Shown here: positions 45,040 through 56,354 of the stretch, piece after piece | Layout of the letters: every line of letters starts with the position of its first letter | Position numbering within the stretch: the stretch's first letter is position 1 | Assembly (NCBI RefSeq): GCF_914767665.1 | Contig: NC_059506.1 | Span: 7,192,001-7,256,000 of the forward strand | From: Harmonia axyridis | Lineage: Eukaryota > Arthropoda > Insecta > Coleoptera > Coccinellidae | Length of the DNA stretch: 64,000 nt | Direction: 5' to 3' | Made by a program: the position numbers and the translations under genes | Notes under the pieces: generated by a model | Told to the model about the DNA's origin: nothing | Databases searched by the model: none | The model's input: only the letters and a program-made list of their open reading frames with translations

Positions 45040-45460
45040 TTCTTAACAGAAACAGAAATTCCATCAAATTTGCATGAAAAACCCTGCAGGTCGCAAAGCG
45101 ATAGTTTCAGGCGTTCTGAAGTTAGGCCAAAAGAAGATATTCTTCAACTGATGCACTGCGAAAAACCAAATTGTGTCCTTAAGTTCTGACAGAAACAGAA
45201 ATCCCATTAAATTTGTATGAAAACACTAAAAGGTCGCAAAGCGATAGCTTCAGGCGTTCTGGAGTTATGGCCTAAAAAAGATATTCTTCAACTGATGCAC
45301 TGAAAAACTAAATTGAGTCTTCTTTCGGCCATAACTCCAGAACGCCTGAAGCTATCGCTTTGCGACTTTCTGGTTCTTTCATACAAATTTGATGAGATTT
45401 CTGTTTCTGTCAGAACTTAAAGACACAATTTAGTTTTTCGAAGTGCATCAGTTGAAGAAT
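45040..45460. repeat. Three ~135-bp units: forward, forward, inverted
   Basis: Units 45040-45185 and 45186-45315 are direct repeats (GACAGAAACAGAAAT start, GGTCGCAAAGCGATAG, TCAACTGATGCACTG end). Unit ~45316-45460 is the same sequence inverted. No coding capacity or terminal duplication seen. Confidence 0.85.
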
Positions 45461-45499
45461 ATCTCCTTTCACAACAAAAATGTTGTGATTTTCCGGCCC

Positions 45500-45670
45500 T
45501 CCTCAAGTTAGCCTAGGGTCCTCGTGTTGGATAACTCGACAGAGTCATGGAATTATCCCCAATTTCTTTGCGGAGAGGAACAATGATTGGTTCAATGATG
45601 TTTTCTTCGTAGATGGCATCAGTCATTGTTCGTTCAACGATAATAAGAGGGGTACGAACATTATACCCCC
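45500..45670 (-). pseudogene. Tc1-type transposase fragment
   Basis: Minus strand reads YNVRTPLIIVERTMTDAIYE, then ENIIEPIIVPLRKEIGDN. This matches the block between first and second catalytic residues in Tc1 transposases (R-T-P-L-x-x-[IV]-x-G-T-[ML]-T-x-x-x-Y). The following D-N-A-R-P-H region is scrambled (T-R-G-P). Short, dead fragment. Confidence 0.6.
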
Positions 45671-45699
45671 ATCACATTATTGATCTGGAACTTCAACAC

Positions 45700-46610
45700 C
45701 AATGGTCTTGTTGAATATATAATAGCTTATAGCTTGAACACTTGAATTGATAGCGAAAAAGAAGAAGGAATAAGCGATTCATAATTCCCGCAAATGAAGA
45801 TTATTTGGAACAAAATCAGACGTATTCACACGACCAAAAGTATATGATCTCAAGACATAATCACTAATGTGTTGAAACAGTTTGTTTGCCATACCTAACC
45901 TTGGTTCATGAAATTTTGGATATGTCAAAATAGACCAACAGTTAGTGTTGGAGTAATCTACTGACAAACAGCAAGAACTTAGATGCTCACCTTTGATAAA
46001 AGCATCAAGTTTGAACACGTATTTGCTGTTTCGACTCAAATTGAGGATAACTCTTCATTATGATATTCCCATAATGGATTTTAGCACTTCCAACGTTCAT
46101 TCTTAAGCATACCGATTTTTTCCCATACATAGATAATAACAAAAGCTTTGCTTCATATGCTCCTACCCTCTAATGGCATATTAATTTCCTACGTACAACA
46201 AAGAGATCGCGCCAGGGTGGTGGCGCCATTTGGCAATAACGCTTTTGTAATTTTTGCTCCTGTAATCCAAACCCCCCCTTATCGAATCGAAAGTTGTGTA
46301 TAACTTCTGGGGTCTATATTGTTTATTTTGTGAAGCGCGGGACATGCTTTCATTATACAGCCGATAATTGCAATACGTCACTAAATGGTTTTAGCTAGAA
46401 AACAATGCCCCATCTTCCTACAATAGCTTAGATACATTGAGATTACCCTATACGTAGGGGTTGGCGGAAATCTGCCATTATTGTATCTTGTGTTATCCGG
46501 GAATGAGAAGGTTGACAAGGCATCCGAGTCCGTAGACCTCTGGTAATTACAAAGCTAATTCGTTATTTATCGATAATCTACTTGACAAGAAGATTCGATG
46601 GGAGTTGGAA
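45700..46610. other. Spacer
   Basis: No convincing gene or repeat. Confidence 0.3.
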
Positions 46611-46763
46611 AATGTATTAATACACCCCTGATGCGTTGCCGGTCTACGAGATATTCGAAGAGCACTTTGATATGTAACCTCAAAATTGGTGAACATAGAT
46701 GTATTCCAACTTCAAGGGTTTCATTTTGAATAGCACGATATTTGATGAGTAGAAACTACGCTA

Positions 46764-46950
46764 TTGATAAAAAAGCGATGCACGTTTCAACGGCGCTTTA
46801 AAATTGTTGAAATTCACTACAAAAATTTGGCAGTCACAGTTCGCAGAACTAAAGCACTCTTGGGTCGTCATGAAGCACCTTCTTGGCCGGCAGTAGTGAA
46901 ACTGGTAGAAACATTTGAGCTGTTGGGACTAGTAAGTGAAGAATCGAAAC
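46764..46950 (+). pseudogene. Transposase N-terminal HTH fragment
   Basis: Reads KKRCTFQRRFKIVEIHYKN, then TVRRTKALLGRHEAPSWPAV and VKLVETFELLGLVSEE. This is the typical N-terminal helix-turn-helix of insect Tc1/mariner-like transposases (R-C-T-x-x-x-R-x-x-I-V-E-I-H-Y, then P-S-x-x-x-[IV]-x-x-[LI]-V-x-x-F-E). It is interrupted at the TA at 46955. Confidence 0.75.
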
Positions 46951-46956
46951 AATGTA

Positions 46957-48506
46957 CAGGGTGGGCAAATTTCGATGTTTTAGCACTACAACTTTTGAAC
47001 CAGAGGAGATAGACAAAATCTGATACCCACTTCTCGATCTCTTTTTCTGAGAAACTAACAAGGGTAGTATTCATTTTTGGCCACCTTCTTTTGTTTTCGA
47101 GTTATAAGCGAAAATTGGAAAAATGGCGATATCGAAAAACATTTATATCTCCGCTAATACTGATGATAGAGCTCTGAAATTAAAACATTATACAGGCACT
47201 TTTTTACGCAGAATCCAGTGGCGTTCTCGTATTTTCGAAAGGGTTTTTAATTACGAAGCTATGACCCAAAGTTATGTTTTTTCAAATGGGAACACTAGAT
47301 TTTTGTACCATTTTCTGAAAGCTTGATTTTTCCTGATTTCAAAAATATATAACATCGTATGATTCGGATCAATATAATAGAAAATGGCAAAAACCTCTTT
47401 TCACCTAAGAGTCTCAATATTTCTATGGTTTCAACTGTTGATGAACACAGAAAAATTGAGCTTTCTATAACAAGAGCAGTGTCCTTCCGTCAATCTGATT
47501 ATTTCTATGCTTTTCACTTATTTCTACAAAATTCGAATCTTATACAAATAGTTTCGAAAAGATAAACGAACTTGGAAAAAGTTTCCTAGGTAGCTTGAAC
47601 ACAGTTTCAAATATTCATCTATGGAAATATCGAGAAGAGGTGTCGACTGTGTATTGTGCAATTGTTGTCATTATTAGGTTAAATATTATTTCTTGTTTGT
47701 CCCTTCGTAATTAAAATGTTGAGTTCAATCATATATGCATTGTTTCATATGCTGTTTAAAATGGATTGGTACTTGTGCGTATTGATTCTGGAGACCTATG
47801 TAAATAATCTCCTGATACATACATCTCAATACAACTCTTTCGATTGAAAAATTCGATCTTGTGGTTTCTCCGTTATTTCCAAATCAATTTTTAGATAGAA
47901 AATTTATAAAACATATCTAGATTCGAATTTTGTAGAAATAAGTGAAAAGCATAGAAATAATCAGATTGACGGAAGGACACTGCTCTTGTTATAGAAAGCT
48001 CAATTTTTCAGTGTTCATCAACAGTTGAAACCATAGAAATATTGAGACTCTTAGGTGAAAATAGGTTTTTGCCATTTTCTATTATTTATATTGATCCGAA
48101 TCATACGATGTTATATATTTTTGAAATCAAGAAAAATCAAGCTTTCAGAAAAAGACACAAAAATCTAGTGTTCCCATTTGAAAAAACATAACTTTGGGTT
48201 ATAGCTTCGTAATTGAAAACCTTTTTGAAAATACGAGCACGCCACTGGTTTCTGCCTAAAAAAGTGCCTGTATAATGTTTCAATTTCAGAGCTCTATCAT
48301 CAGTATTAGTGGAGATATAAATGTTTTTCGATATCGCCATTTTTCCAATTTTCGCTTATAACTCGAAAACAGAAAAAGGTGGCCAAAAATGAATACTACC
48401 CTTGTTAGTTTCTCAGAAAAAGAGATCGAGAAGTGGGTATCAGATTTTGTCTATCTCCTCTGGTTCAAAAGTTGTAGTGCTAAAACATCGAAATTTGCTC
48501 ACCCTG
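46957..48506. mobile_element. Fold-back element, ~590-bp inverted arms
   Basis: Ends CAGGGTGGGCAAATTTCGAT and its complement, with TA on both sides (46955-46956, 48507-48508). Arms 46957-~47550 and ~47920-48506 are near-identical complements around a ~370-bp unpaired centre without recognisable coding. A 67-codon frame (MAISKNIYISANTDDRALKL...) is preserved in both arms and in the neighbouring third copy, which follows from sequence identity. Confidence 0.9.
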
Positions 48507-48508
48507 TA

Positions 48509-48780
48509 CAGGGTGGGCAAATTTCGATGTTTATAAGCGAAAATTGAATATATGGCGATATCGAAAAACATTTATATCTCCGCTAAAACTGATGCTAGAG
48601 CTCTAAAATTTGAACATTATTCAGGCACTTTTTTACGTAGAATCCAGTGGCGTGCTCGTATTTTAAAAAGGGTTTTTAATTACGAAGCTATGGCCCAAAG
48701 TTATGTTTTTTCAAATGGGAACACTAGATTTCTGTGCCATTTTTTGAAAGCTTAATTTTTCCTGACTCCAAAAATATATA
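48509..48780 (+). mobile_element. Truncated third arm of the same fold-back family
   Basis: Starts CAGGGTGGGCAAATTTCGAT, jumps over ~110 bp relative to the 46957 arm, then follows it to TGACTCCAAAAATATATAA. It shares the TA at 48507-48508 with the preceding element. Confidence 0.85.
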
Positions 48781-48781
48781 A

Positions 48782-48869
48782 TGTGCGAATTGGTGATGGA
48801 AAATGTCATGAAAAATATATGGTGCTGCAACTGTATACGTGGCGGCCACTTGGCTGATATCGTTTTCCA
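48782..48869 (+). pseudogene. Transposase C-terminal fragment
   Basis: Frame CELVMENVMKNIWCCN, then CIRGGHLADIVFHRE-stop. The ending C-x-x-x-x-G-G-H-L-x-D-I-x-F-H is the standard C-terminus of many insect Tc1/mariner-like transposases, and completes the N-terminal piece at 46764. Confidence 0.8.
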
Positions 48870-48990
48870 TCGTGAATGATTACAAGGAAATAAACATCCA
48901 TTGATTTTCCTTCAAATATACTCGTTTTGTTGATATCAAAATCAATATCAAACCCTTTGAAATCTTAGTAATATCAGGCATTAATGTTTC

Positions 48991-49490
48991 GACCCAGAAT
49001 GAACACAATGAATGCAATTCGTGTCCACAACCTTAAGAAATAACTTGGTGTACCTATTTTGTGAGCATACATATAGCATAAAAATCATACACAAAATGCG
49101 CGTTAATACATAGTTAAATAGTATAATTCTAACCATATGGAATATATATCCGATATGAATTCGAAGAGCCACGACTCACCCCAACACAATTCTATAATTT
49201 CATATTAGGAATGTTCTCTGCCAACGATACATATCTACACTAAAGTAGGTCAAGAATGCTATGCTTCGATATTTCCCGAGATAATTCCGTAAAAAATCAG
49301 ATCAAGGTTGCCATTAGACTGCAAGAATCTTTTGCATTTTATCATTCGTAAATGGAGAATCAGTAGTTATATTCAAGTTCTTGAGCGCTCGTTCTTGGAA
49401 TCGTTCGATATAGCATTGGAAAAGTCTATAAGATACTTCTGTTGGTGGAACTTTGTATATTAAATCATCTGGTTACATGTTTCAGCGTAT
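48991..49490. other. Spacer
   Basis: No recognised gene or repeat. Confidence 0.3.
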
Positions 49491-49925
49491 TTGCCATTAT
49501 CAAGGATACTGTATTAGGACCTATTTTATTCCTCATCTACATAAACAGCTTTCTAAAAATGAAGGAATCTCAAGAAGCAATTTGTTTTGCTGATAATGGG
49601 GTTATTCGATAGCAAGGAGATACATGGGAAGAATTGAAGAAGAACGTGAGTTCGAAGTTTGCTGAAACAACAAAATGGTTTAAAAACAATAAACTAACCT
49701 TGAACACTGAAAAGACAAAATATATGGTCTTTAGTTCCAACAAACAAAGTCTTCCAATTTTCGGAGACCTAAACATTGACAATGAGATCTGCATAGCTGA
49801 AACGAAATATATTAAATATTTGGGAATGACGAGTGACAGTCAATTGAGATGGGACCAACATGTGAAAAATCTTGTTAACAAGATAAGAAGCCTTCTCTTC
49901 AAGTTTAGGTACCTGCGTAATTATA

Positions 49926-50538
49926 CAGGGTGTTTCCTAAACATGCGGCAAAAATTCAGGGGGTTGTTCCTTGGACTATTTTAAGCATGTTTTGTCCTTG
50001 GATGATTTTTGAAAAACCTCTTTGTTTCGAACAACATTTTTCATATTTTTAAAATTAATAATAGTTTAAATAAAAATGCGTACCGCACTGTGTTTACTAA
50101 GTAGGTACAATTTATTTTTAAATTTGTTTAACAACATTCCAATTACTAAAAACCCTTAGATTATTTCCTATGGGGCCATCTAAAATCATTAGTTTATACC
50201 ACTCCAGTAGAAAATGTGGAAGACTTGCGAAATCGGATCATTGCTGGGTGTAACTTAATAAGAAATGATCCTGGTGTTTTTGAAAGGGTTCGGCAGTCAA
50301 TGAGGAGAAGGTTGGATGCTTGTATGCTGGCTAGAGGTGGTCATTTTCAACAGTTTTTGTAGGTTGAGTTGAATTTTCATGTAATTTTTCATAATAAAAT
50401 GTTATTATCTGAAATTTTGTTTCCCCTATATCTTCGAAACAAATAGGTTTTTCAAAAATCATCAAAGGACAAAATATTCTTAGAATAGTCCAAGGAACAA
50501 CCCCCTGAATTTTTGCCGCATGTTTAGGAAACACCCTG
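49926..50538 (+). mobile_element. ACAGGGTGTT transposon deletion derivative
   Basis: About 120-bp inverted ends (both starting CAGGGTGTTTCCTAAACATG) lie between TA flanks (49924-49925, 50539-50540). It carries only the last ~65 codons of its transposase. It sits inside the LINE RT frame, so it is younger than the LINE. Confidence 0.92.
50160..50362 (+). pseudogene. DDE transposase C-terminal fragment
   Basis: Reads GHLKSLVYTTPVENVEDL after a shifted start (G-A-I-x-N), then RNRIIAGCNLIRNDPGVFE and ARGGHFQQFL-stop. This is the segment after the last catalytic Asp of the same transposase family as at 57052-57300 and 37141-37385. It ties this protein family directly to ACAGGGTGTT ends. Confidence 0.85.
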
Positions 50539-51669
50539 TATAAATTCCATAAAATATTTGAAGATTTTTTACCAAGCCCTAATAGAATCTCAAATCAGCT
50601 ATGGCATAGTTGGATGGGTTGGTGCTTACAACAACCACATAAAACCCTTGGAAGTTATCCAGAAGGATATTAAAAATAATATATAAAAAAAACGCACGTT
50701 TTCCAGCCAGCGGTTATTCAATATCTCTGAAGTATAAGATGTTAGACAATTATATGCTCTGAAAATTCTCACAAACATTATGTCGAGGAAAATACACCTC
50801 AGTACGTTGCATCATGAACATATAACCAGAGGAAAAGATCATACATACCTGCTACCTAGATGCAAAAAAAGTATAGGACAAAGAAGTTATACCTACCTAG
50901 CACCAAAAATTTTGAATTTTGTCCCTGATTACCTAAAAAATATAAAAAGCATAGGAAAGACAAAAAACGAATAAAAGCTTGGTTGACTGGTGAAACTAGG
51001 GAAATAATCAATAATACAATAAATAATAATTGAAGAACTATCAAAACATGAATTATGTCAAATACATACCCTCAACTATGACAGAAACTTCGGAACTGAT
51101 GTAGACACTATATAACACGATTAAGAATGATTTCGAATTGAATTGAGACAAACTACACCCTAAAATGACATTTATGACACGCATTCTTACCTCATAATGT
51201 GGATGTCGAGTGTGGATATAAAATAATATATCAAACAAATTTAATCAGTGCAAGAACTTTCGCCCTGTTTCTGTTTTCTTTGGTTATCATTTATCTTTTC
51301 TTTCAAATTCTGCCTTCATGGACAATCTAAGTGGTTATTTTTGTGATTTTGTTGATGAATGAAATTTTTTTAAGTTTTTTTACCCAATAATTTCTGCATG
51401 GAACTAATTTAAGAATTCATATTGTATTTCATATCACATACAGGTATGTAATAATGTTTTATACCTTAGTGATGTATTTTGTTTATTTACCGAAATAAAC
51501 TCCTTTATTATTATTATTATAATTATCAAACCAAAGATTCTGAAAAAGTTTATACTTTTAAGTACAATATATCAAGTTGAGCGAAAAACTAAAGAACAAG
51601 GTGAAAAAAGGTGGAGAACATAATTCTACAGTTCGGTTAATGGCTCACTGAAACTTACGATTTTAAGAT

Positions 51670-52079
51670 CACCCTGTATGGCCGTGCCAAACCGAGATTT
51701 AGAATTTTTATTATGAATTAACTCATTGTGGTTACGAAAATGAGAAAAAATCATAATGTTCACGTACAGGGTGATCCAATATTCACGAAAATTGAAAACG
51801 TCTGAAATTTTCCTAGTCCGGATCTGATTTATTCGATTTCAGAAATATTGAAGGAAAGCTATAGTAGAGGGTGACAACACTTCAAAATTTGAAATTATTC
51901 GGTCGATTAGTAAAAAATAGTAAGAGTTATCGCTCTGTGAAATTTAACTTATGAGATGAACATCACCCTGTATATCCCAAACGAAGGCACTCAGACGATT
52001 GAAACTTCTTGATACGAGTCCACCATGATGACCTTCATTCATGCTATCCGTTTGTCGCATTCTTCCCGGGACACCCTGT
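51670..52079. repeat. Partial copy of the 23.3-24.8-kb element
   Basis: Starts CACCCTGTATGGC and ends GGGACACCCTGTA. It follows ~24395-24810 in the same order (TTTTCCTAGTCCGGATCTGA, TTGAAATTATTCGGTCGATT, TATCCCAAACGAAGGCACTC). One arm only. Confidence 0.85.
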
Positions 52080-52081
52080 AT

Positions 52082-53520
52082 ACAGTGAGTTATGTGGTTC
52101 AAATGTTGCATTTGGCGTATGAATGAACCAGAGCTCAAAAGCTCCTATTTGGCATACGTGCTATCTTCATTTTTTTAGGTACTGAGAATGATTAAGTATT
52201 GATTATTGATCGAAGAAGTTTGACTCAAATACTTTGACAATCTCATTCCATATGAAATCAAGAAATATTATTCCGACAAACTCAACACCACAAATGACAC
52301 GAACGTGAAATCCATCAAATTTCATCCCAAAATCGCAGAGTGCCTTGATTTGAATAATATTTCGATATGTACATTTGGTCGCCAATGACAATTATGTTAT
52401 AATTTATAAATTCATAATTGATACAGGTCCAATGAACAGTCAATTTTATATACATTGAATGGATCCGTTGATGGGAAGTCCCCGAAAAAATTAATTACTT
52501 TTGTATCGTTAGTTATTGAAACTCCATTAACAAAATGGTGAAATTATTCTGAAATAATAGAGAGTAATGTTTGATATAAACGATATAATTGTTTTAGGAA
52601 TTTCATTTGTTCATTATTTTCTAATCAACCTTTGAAATTGTTCAACAATAATTGATTAATAACTTTAATGGTTGATTATAATTTTATTTAGTGAAAATGT
52701 TTTGAATAGGAAAGTAGGCGAGGCCTTTTGGTAACCTGCACCGTTTAATGGAGTATTAAAATTTTAATGTGCATTAAATTTTAATAATCGTTTCTCCAAC
52801 TGGGTGATAGTAAAATAAAATACCGATTTTGTAGGTGCGTACCCAATACCAAGCCTAATACGTAGATATATTATTAAATTTTGGATGTTGGCATACATTT
52901 TGATGGTTAAAAAAATGACTTCTCCTTTTATCCTTGAAATCAGAATCAATAATGAAATCTGTATAGGAGTATAGAAAAACATAGATGACGATAAAATGTG
53001 CATTTCATACTGAGCCAAATAAATGTATCGAATGAGAATATTTATATTCGAAAATATATAGGTCTAACTACTATAACTTTCCACTTAAAGTTCGAAAATT
53101 ACACAATAAATGAAATTTCAAATTGATTTTTTTTATTGATTAATGTACCTATATGTGATATTTTTTATTGCAAGATATTTTATTGAAATTTATTCGGAAA
53201 ATATCGATTAACTAAAAAAAAACAAAAATCCCAATTTCAATAAATGACCAAGAACTATCTCATAATAAATAATTCATCAAAGAAATAAAAAAACGCATTA
53301 AGATGTTTCAATCTTTTGCATAAAACGGCGCCCCAAACAAAGTCATGAGAGATTGTCTTCAAAAAGGTAAAATTTTTATTCAAAGAAAACATCTCTACTT
53401 GTATGCAATTTTTAATTGCATGTCAATATATTCGCTCTTGAAACCCAACAAATTTCATTTCAATATCTCAACAGGTTTTAGAGCAATAAATAAATAGTTA
53501 GTTTCCAAAAAAAAAAAAAA
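52082..53520. other. Long AT-rich spacer
   Basis: No exon or repeat recognised. Confidence 0.35.
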
Positions 53521-53524
53521 TTAA

Positions 53525-53640
53525 CACCCTGTATCTCGAAATACGAAGCATTTGCGAATTATATAGCCCACGGTCATTATTTCTTCATGCGAAATCACCC
53601 CTGAAGTTTGTCACACTTATTCACTGAAACCCTGTATAAG
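53525..53640. repeat. Repeat end shared with 27.2 kb
   Basis: ACACCCTGTATCTCGAAATA followed by AGCATTTGCG; see the copy at 27210-27245. Confidence 0.45.
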
Positions 53641-53671
53641 TTTATCCCAGGGTTCGGAAAAGAAGCGCACA

Positions 53672-53739
53672 CAGAAATTTCTTTGGAATTTATGAAAATA
53701 TTGCTAACAATACTTTCATAAATTCCAAAGAAATTTCTG
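53672..53739. repeat. Perfect 26-bp snap-back hairpin
   Basis: Arms 53672-53697 and 53714-53739 are exact complements (AGAAATTTCTTTGGAATTTA...). The 16-nt spacer itself almost continues the pairing. Confidence 0.92.
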
Positions 53740-54420
53740 ACATTGGACAACTCTTGTATAATCGAAATACTCAGGCTTCCTCCAAGTGACTTTGGATATA
53801 CCATACTTACGCATTTTTCATCGGCAGCAGAGGCATCGAAAAATTCTTTGCTTCAGGCTCCAAAATTACTAGTGCCGGCCCTGGCCCTTTGCATGGTCGA
53901 AGAATATTCGCCAAGAACGTTCATCACAGATCCGCTGCAAATAATTTGCGTTTATTTGTGAGGATCTCAAATTGAATTAGAAACCGAAAGTCGGCATCCC
54001 GGCAGAATCTAAAGTCCGGCAAACAAAACGACCTGCCGTTTCCTGATCTTGGGCGAGTATTTATGTGGGGGGCTCGCACAACAACTTTTCCATTACGAAT
54101 CAGGCGCTTCGGTCGGACTCGAGAGATTCTCTCGAGTATCCAAACAATTTTATCGTTTAAAATTGCAGGAGTCTCTCCGAGATCTGAAGTTTGTTCTTCG
54201 TTCGATCGGAAATGGGAATGAGGGCGTAAGGCGGTTTCTTTTGCGGAGATTTTCCACTTCCACATTGCCTTTTCGGAAATTTCCAGTTTGAATGGTTCGA
54301 ACGAATTCATGGTTGAGGAAGTGCGAAAAGTTTTTGTGAATTAGTGGATCGAAGTTCTTCAGAATATTTCGAGATGAAAAGTTCATATGAAAAGGGGTTC
54401 GGTTCGGAATTGCTTGGTTA
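53740..54420. other. GC-richer island
   Basis: Overlapping frames on both strands (128 codons -, 80 codons +) without known motifs or splice context. Includes GTGCCGGCCCTGGCCC at ~53870. Candidate conserved non-coding DNA. Confidence 0.3.
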
Positions 54421-54469
54421 CTTAGATACAGGGTATTGAAAGATACACTTACACCCAGTTGCAGGAATC

Positions 54470-54815
54470 GGGTGTTCAAAATTCGTTGTCTAGTGAGAGG
54501 ATCTCAAAATCCCTTTGAGTTACAAAAAAAAAATGAAAGGCACATTTTCGGGCTCGATTTTTAAGAGAATCAATTTGGTGGAAACCGAAATCTCATAAAT
54601 TCAACTGTTTTCAAGCTATAAGAGAAAATTATAAAATGGCGTGAAATGAAAAGTTCTCATAACTTCTTTATTATTCGTACTATTAACTCGAAACAAATAC
54701 ATCCTCTTTTAGTAGAATTCTGTGGTGTGATAATTTATTGCCATTAGTTTTGAAGTTATAATACAAATTTATGTTTTTTTAAATATAAACCATAACAATT
54801 TCTATAACAAATATT
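54470..54815 (+). repeat. Repeat R3, copy 4 (longest)
   Basis: Starts CGGGTGTTCAAAATTCGTTG; shares ATTTTCGGGCTCGATTTTTA, AAAATGGCGTGAAA and CTCATAACTTCTTTATTA with the 40128 copy. It ends against an ACAGGGTGTT end at 54818. All four R3 copies begin with the same G-rich phrase. Confidence 0.8.
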
Positions 54816-54817
54816 AT

Positions 54818-55330
54818 ACAGGGTGTTTCATTGGGAAACGGAAATACTTCACAGGTATATAGGTGGCCCCAAGGCTGTTTTGGAGATACCCCATTTATTG
54901 GGTCTTACTGTCTTCGTAGCCGAGATACAGGGTGTTTTATGAATTTTGCCCGTTTCTTTCTGAGGCCATAACGAACCACCCGGTATATTTCCTTCATATT
55001 TATAAAATATGTTCCTAATTGAGAGCCCAAACGTATCATGCAATAACCGCTTTGAAGATCCAGGTCCGGGTTAACAAAAAATTATGAATCGTTTGAATAC
55101 TCGAAACATCGGAATTTTGAAAATCTGTTTTAATATTCGGAAACAACACTAAATACTAAACTGAGACGTGTACTTCAAATTTTCGCGCAGACAGTTTTAC
55201 TGCACAAATTTTCAAGGTGAAAGTGAAGTTTTTGAGAACTTGGATACCTGATAGTGGGTTGAAGTGACTTTTAACAATGAATTATCAAAAATATTAAATC
55301 CATAATTATTTCAACATTACTTTGTAATTC
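54818..55330 (+). repeat. ACAGGGTG element half, related to 36.5-36.9 kb
   Basis: Two ends, at 54818 and 54927. From the second onward it matches 36550-36900 (GAGGCCATAACGAACC; GGTCCGG-[GA]-TTA-A-CAAAAAATTATGAA; GAAAGTGAAGTTTTTGAGAA). No inverted partner within the window. Confidence 0.65.
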
Positions 55331-55850
55331 ATTTTTACATTGGTTTTCATTTTTATAGCTTATAGTCAAAATAATTACTTATATTTTTTATTTTTGTTGT
55401 TCAATTCAATTTTCAGCTCATAATACTTGAAAACAATTTACCAAAGTTTAGTACCAAAATGGGAGTATTATGGCAATAACTGAAAATATTTGATTGAAAA
55501 ACTAAATAGTATGTCATTGTGCCCGCATTTCCCCTACTAGAGTTCATTAGAACTATTGTATCTAGGGTTCACAACTTAGTATAACAGGTAATGAGGACGG
55601 CCTCTGAACAGTAATGTTCTGAGGAATCAAGCTCCAATTCAAAAAAATTATTGCTAAAATCGGCCAAAGGGTTGGAGAGAAAAAGAACTACAAACTCCGT
55701 TGGTTTTTTGGTCCGTTTCCCTAATTCCGCCGATGTGTATAAATAACTACAGAAAAACGTGTAAAATTTGTAGTAACCCCACAAACTCGAGTTCACACGG
55801 CTAAGAGATAAATTTCCAGGATACTGCCAAGGCTCGTGACTCCCGGTACA
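55331..55850. other. Spacer
   Basis: No recognised feature. Confidence 0.3.
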
Positions 55851-56340
55851 GCAATCAATCTCAAATTCCTATCACACTTTCATTCGTCCCTATACAAGGC
55901 AACATTCAACTCAGATACACCGCTCCCTTCACAAGACCTCCTACGATTATCATTACACGGCGTAATTTTCGACTCGATTGAGCTCAAAAACGGCTTCGCA
56001 CGAACCGAATCGTAAATTGAAAGGGCCGTTTAAAAAAAAAAAGAAGAGAAACCGGGGCGCGTTTTTATCGGTCCGAATCTCTTCGAGTATTGCATGTCGA
56101 GATGCACTATAGCGCTAAAACGGCGTGAAGTTCTCCACATTCGAAATAATATAGCGGTTTGGAACAAAGATGTTTCGCCTTGAAACTTATCTACCCCGTG
56201 ATTTGTTTAAGGGTAGCAGATGGGATTTATCGCGTGGCCTGTTATTTATGACTGCGTGGGATCATTTGGCTGTGTTATATTTTCATTTCTGAGTGAAAAT
56301 AGGTACGTTGAATTGGGTGGGTGATTCTTTCTTGTTGATG
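55851..56340. other. GC-richer island
   Basis: Contains AACCGGGGCGCGTTTTTATC, GCACGAACCGAATCG and several TTTAT homeodomain-type sites; no open frame. Candidate regulatory element. Confidence 0.35.
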
Positions 56341-56354
56341 AAAATTTAATTCTA

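Larger units (their letters stand above)
46745..48990 (+). mobile_element. DDE transposon split by nested insertions
   Basis: The transposase N-terminus (46764-46950) and C-terminus (48782-48869) of one element lie either side of two TA-targeted insertions (46957-48506 and 48509-~48780). The catalytic middle is missing, so a deletion also occurred. Possible outer ends near 46725 (TTCAAGGGTTTCATTTTGA) and ~48940 inverted are weak. Confidence 0.65.
49495..51515 (+). mobile_element. 5'-truncated LINE with nested DNA element
   Basis: Begins inside the reverse transcriptase at K-D-T-V-L-G-P-I-L-F-L-I-Y-I-N. The catalytic box F-A-D-D reads F-A-D-N-G. It continues WFKNNKLTLNTEKTKYMVFS and KYLGMTSDSQLRWDQHVKNL, is interrupted by a DNA element (49926-50538), and resumes FYQALIESQISYGIVGW and PLEVIQKDIKNNI. 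The end is IGQRSYTYLAPKILNFVP (near 50870-50930). An AATAAACTCC lead and (TTA)n tail mark the 3' end at ~51490-51515. Several stops and frame changes; a dead jockey/CR1-like copy. Confidence 0.88.

Noticed and set aside
47123..48755. Three similar 67-codon frames (MAISKNIYIS...) as a gene family
   Set aside because: They lie in the inverted arms and third arm of one fold-back element, so similarity reflects repeat identity; no known domain.
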